Assembly (NCBI GenBank): GCA_903970295.1 | Contig: CAJCHQ010000381.1 | Span: 1-7,599, forward strand | DNA from: Bryobacterales bacterium | GTDB taxonomy: Bacteria; Cyanobacteriota; Vampirovibrionia; Obscuribacterales; Obscuribacteraceae | Direction: 5' to 3' | DNA: 7,599 nucleotides | Part shown: positions 6,189 to 7,599 of the stretch, piece after piece | Position numbering within the stretch: position 1 is the stretch's first letter | How the letters are laid out: each line of letters opens with the position of its first letter | Program-made: the position numbers and the translations under genes | Notes under the pieces: model-generated | The model's database searches: none | Told to the model about the DNA's origin: nothing | What the model saw: the letters and a program-made list of their open reading frames with translations, nothing else

Positions 6189-6326
6189 ACTCGGTCGCCG
6201 AGATGGCGCCGGATTAACGGAGGTTAGTGAAAGGCGCTTCACAACCCGAGCGGCCTTGACATCTGCGTGTTGTGCACCGCATTTAGTGGCGCATCAGTCG
6301 AGACTGAGCATCTCAATATTTTTCAG
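6176..6326. repeat. 12-bp direct repeat AATATTTTTCAG
   Basis: The same 12 bases occur at 6176-6187 (upstream of ylqD) and 6315-6326 (across the end of the dehydrogenase gene, including part of its stop codon). The first copy contains most of the TTTTCAGC half-site of the inverted repeat at 6151-6188. The sequence is A/T-rich, so coincidence is plausible. Confidence 0.4.
6273..6307 (-). terminator. Two adjacent weak stem-loops downstream of the dehydrogenase gene
   Basis: On the minus strand, just past the stop codon, TCAGT (6307-6303) and ACTGA (6298-6294) form a 5-bp stem with a 4-nt loop. Immediately after it TGCGCCAC (6293-6286) and GCGGTGCA (6280-6273) form an 8-position stem with one G-U pair and one A-C mismatch around TAAAT. 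Their position fits transcript 3'-end formation, but neither is followed by a T-run, so a standard intrinsic terminator is not supported. Confidence 0.25.
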
Positions 6327-7599
6327 AGATTGACTTGCCCTGAGTGAAAAGCAATAAATAATCTCTGCCGCCGGCTTTTGAATCAGTGCCGCTCATGTTG
6401 AAACCGCCGAAGGGATGGACGCCAACGAGAGCGCCGGTGCATTTGCGATTGAGGTAGAGATTGCCCACAAAAAATTCTTTGCGCGCCTGTTCGAGGTGCT
6501 CACGGTTTTTCGTGTAAACCGCTCCGGTCAAGCCGAATTCGGTGTTGTTGGCGTACTCGAGCGCTTCAGTCCAGTCTTTGGCTTTGATTACAGCCAGAAC
6601 CGGACCAAATATTTCTTCTTGCGCGATTCTGGAAGTGGCGCTGACGCCTGCTACGATTGTCGGTTCAATGAAGAACCCGCCACCATTGGTGATGGCACTT
6701 CCACCTGCCACCACTTGGCCTTCTTTTTTGCCGATGTCGATGTATTCGAGAATCGATTTGTAGGCGGATTGAGATGCTACCGGACCAAGAAAGTTGTTCT
6801 TCTCTTCGACCGGACCGAGCGTCAGTTTCTTGGTTCGCTCGACGATTTTGGAGACGAATTCGTCGTAGATTTTTGCATGGACGATCACCCGTGAGCAGGC
6901 CGAGCACTTCTGTCCCTGAAAACCGAAAGCGCTAGAGACGACGCCATCGGCAGCCGTATCGAGATCGGCGCTTTGATCGACGATGATCGAGTCTTTGCCG
7001 CCCATCTCGGCGACCACTCGCTTGATCCACAACTGCCCTTTCTGCGGCTTGGCGGCGAGTTCGTTGATGCGCAACCCCACTTCTTTGGAGCCGGTGAAGG
7101 AGATGAATCTGGTTTGTGGATGAGTGATCAAGAAATCTCCGACTGAAGCCCCCGGACCCGGTAAGAAATTAAGCACGCCGGGCGGTAATCCCGCTTCCTC
7201 CATAATTGCCAAAAATTTGTAGGCGATAGTGGGAGTTTCACTGGATGGTTTGAGGACGACTGTGTTGCCGGCGACGATTGCCGCAGTGGTCATACCCACC
7301 AAAATGGCTAGAGGAAAATTCCAGGGTGGAATGACGATGCCCACGCCCAAGGCAATGTAGTGCAATTCGTTTTCTTCCCCGGGATAAGGCACGACTGACT
7401 GAGGCTGGCTCAGTCTGATCATTTCGCGCCCGTAAAATTCGGCGAAGTCGATTGCTTCCGCTACATCGCCATCGGCTTCTGCCCAATTCTTACCGATCTC
7501 ATAAACGAGCAACGCAGATAATTCGTGCTTTCTGGTGCGCATGATATTGGCCGCTCTGAAAAGATAGCGGGCGCGTGCGGTAGGCGCCACATTCTTCCA
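6313..7599 (-). CDS. pruA: L-glutamate gamma-semialdehyde (delta-1-pyrroline-5-carboxylate) dehydrogenase, 5' end cut by window
   Basis: An aldehyde dehydrogenase that oxidises glutamate semialdehyde/P5C to glutamate with NAD+, the second step of proline breakdown. The visible 428 residues, numbered from GTG codon 7590 as 1, include AEADGDVAEAIDF (37-49), IPPWNFPLA (87-95), VVLKPSSETP (111-120), FTGSKEVG (165-172), AEMGGKD (194-200, general-base Glu195), FGFQGQKCSACSR (222-234, catalytic Cys229), EEIFGPVLAV (325-334) and the C-terminal HPFGGFNMSGTDSKAGG (392-408). The FGFQGQKCSACS and SGTxSKAGG signatures are typical of P5C dehydrogenase rather than other aldehyde dehydrogenases. The frame stays open to the window edge (Trp-Lys-Asn precede that GTG), and stand-alone enzymes are about 515 residues, so roughly 85 N-terminal residues are missing and GTG 7590 is not the real start. 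No proline dehydrogenase is seen; it could be upstream. Alternative symbols are rocA or putC. Confidence 0.92.
   Translation of the reverse strand, partial: WKNVAPTARARYLFRAANIMRTRKHELSALLVYEIGKNWAEADGDVAEAIDFAEFYGREMIRLSQPQSVVPYPGEENELHYIALGVGIVIPPWNFPLAILVGMTTAAIVAGNTVVLKPSSETPTIAYKFLAIMEEAGLPPGVLNFLPGPGASVGDFLITHPQTRFISFTGSKEVGLRINELAAKPQKGQLWIKRVVAEMGGKDSIIVDQSADLDTAADGVVSSAFGFQGQKCSACSRVIVHAKIYDEFVSKIVERTKKLTLGPVEEKNNFLGPVASQSAYKSILEYIDIGKKEGQVVAGGSAITNGGGFFIEPTIVAGVSATSRIAQEEIFGPVLAVIKAKDWTEALEYANNTEFGLTGAVYTKNREHLEQARKEFFVGNLYLNRKCTGALVGVHPFGGFNMSGTDSKAGGRDYLLLFTQGKSISEKY

Noticed and set aside
6087..6242. 52-residue N-terminal extension of the ylqD frame
   Set aside because: A full AGGAGGT sits 4 nt before ATG 6086, family similarity starts there, and the extension covers the likely promoter and inverted repeat.
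6256..6261. TTGACA on the + strand as a promoter for an antisense or small RNA
   Set aside because: The hexamers at 17-19 bp (GCATTT, CATTTA, ATTTAG) match the -10 consensus poorly, and no transcript unit is evident.
1..7599. CRISPR arrays, insertion sequences, phage or defence genes
   Set aside because: No spaced direct repeats, transposase motifs or integration sites were seen, and every gene is a housekeeping type with similar composition.

Overview
The window (about 50% G+C by eye) reads as ordinary chromosomal housekeeping DNA from a bacterium of the Cyanobacteriota, possibly a non-photosynthetic sister class such as Vampirovibrionia/Melainabacteria. This rests on family resemblance recalled from memory, not on a search. 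The supporting genes are a solanesyl-type prenyl diphosphate synthase, a System II (Ccs1/CcsA) cytochrome c maturation pair with a cyanobacterial-style Ccs1 tail, a short SigA-like sigma-70 factor without region 1.1, and a YlqD-family protein. No photosynthesis gene, mobile element, CRISPR array, tRNA or rRNA is visible.

Layout. Positions 74-4292 (+) hold a tightly packed, probably co-transcribed set of four genes: a long-chain polyprenyl diphosphate synthase (quinone side chain), a divergent precorrin-2 dehydrogenase/SirC-like protein, Ccs1/ResB and CcsA/ResC. All three junctions overlap (23, 4 and 8 nt), which suggests translational coupling. Positions 4293-4638 are non-coding and contain several small stem-loops, a good intrinsic terminator (4457-4479) and the leader of the primary-type sigma factor gene (4639-5643, +). 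That gene converges, with only 5 nt between stop codons, on a small YlqD-family gene (5649-6086, -). A 226-bp intergenic stretch rich in inverted repeats follows. Last is a delta-1-pyrroline-5-carboxylate dehydrogenase gene (6313-7599, -) whose 5' end lies outside the window.

How the genes fit together. The first operon has a respiratory theme: quinone tail synthesis, a tetrapyrrole-pathway relative, and the two-subunit synthetase that attaches haem to c-type apocytochromes. The most notable point is that the SirC-like protein has lost two glycines of its NAD-binding loop and appears to lack the usual catalytic aspartate. It may therefore have a non-enzymatic or altered role next to the haem-handling machinery. 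I did not find a clearly new multi-gene system. The more unusual signals are this degenerate protein, the structured RNA region before the sigma gene, and an inverted repeat bracketing a possible ylqD promoter.
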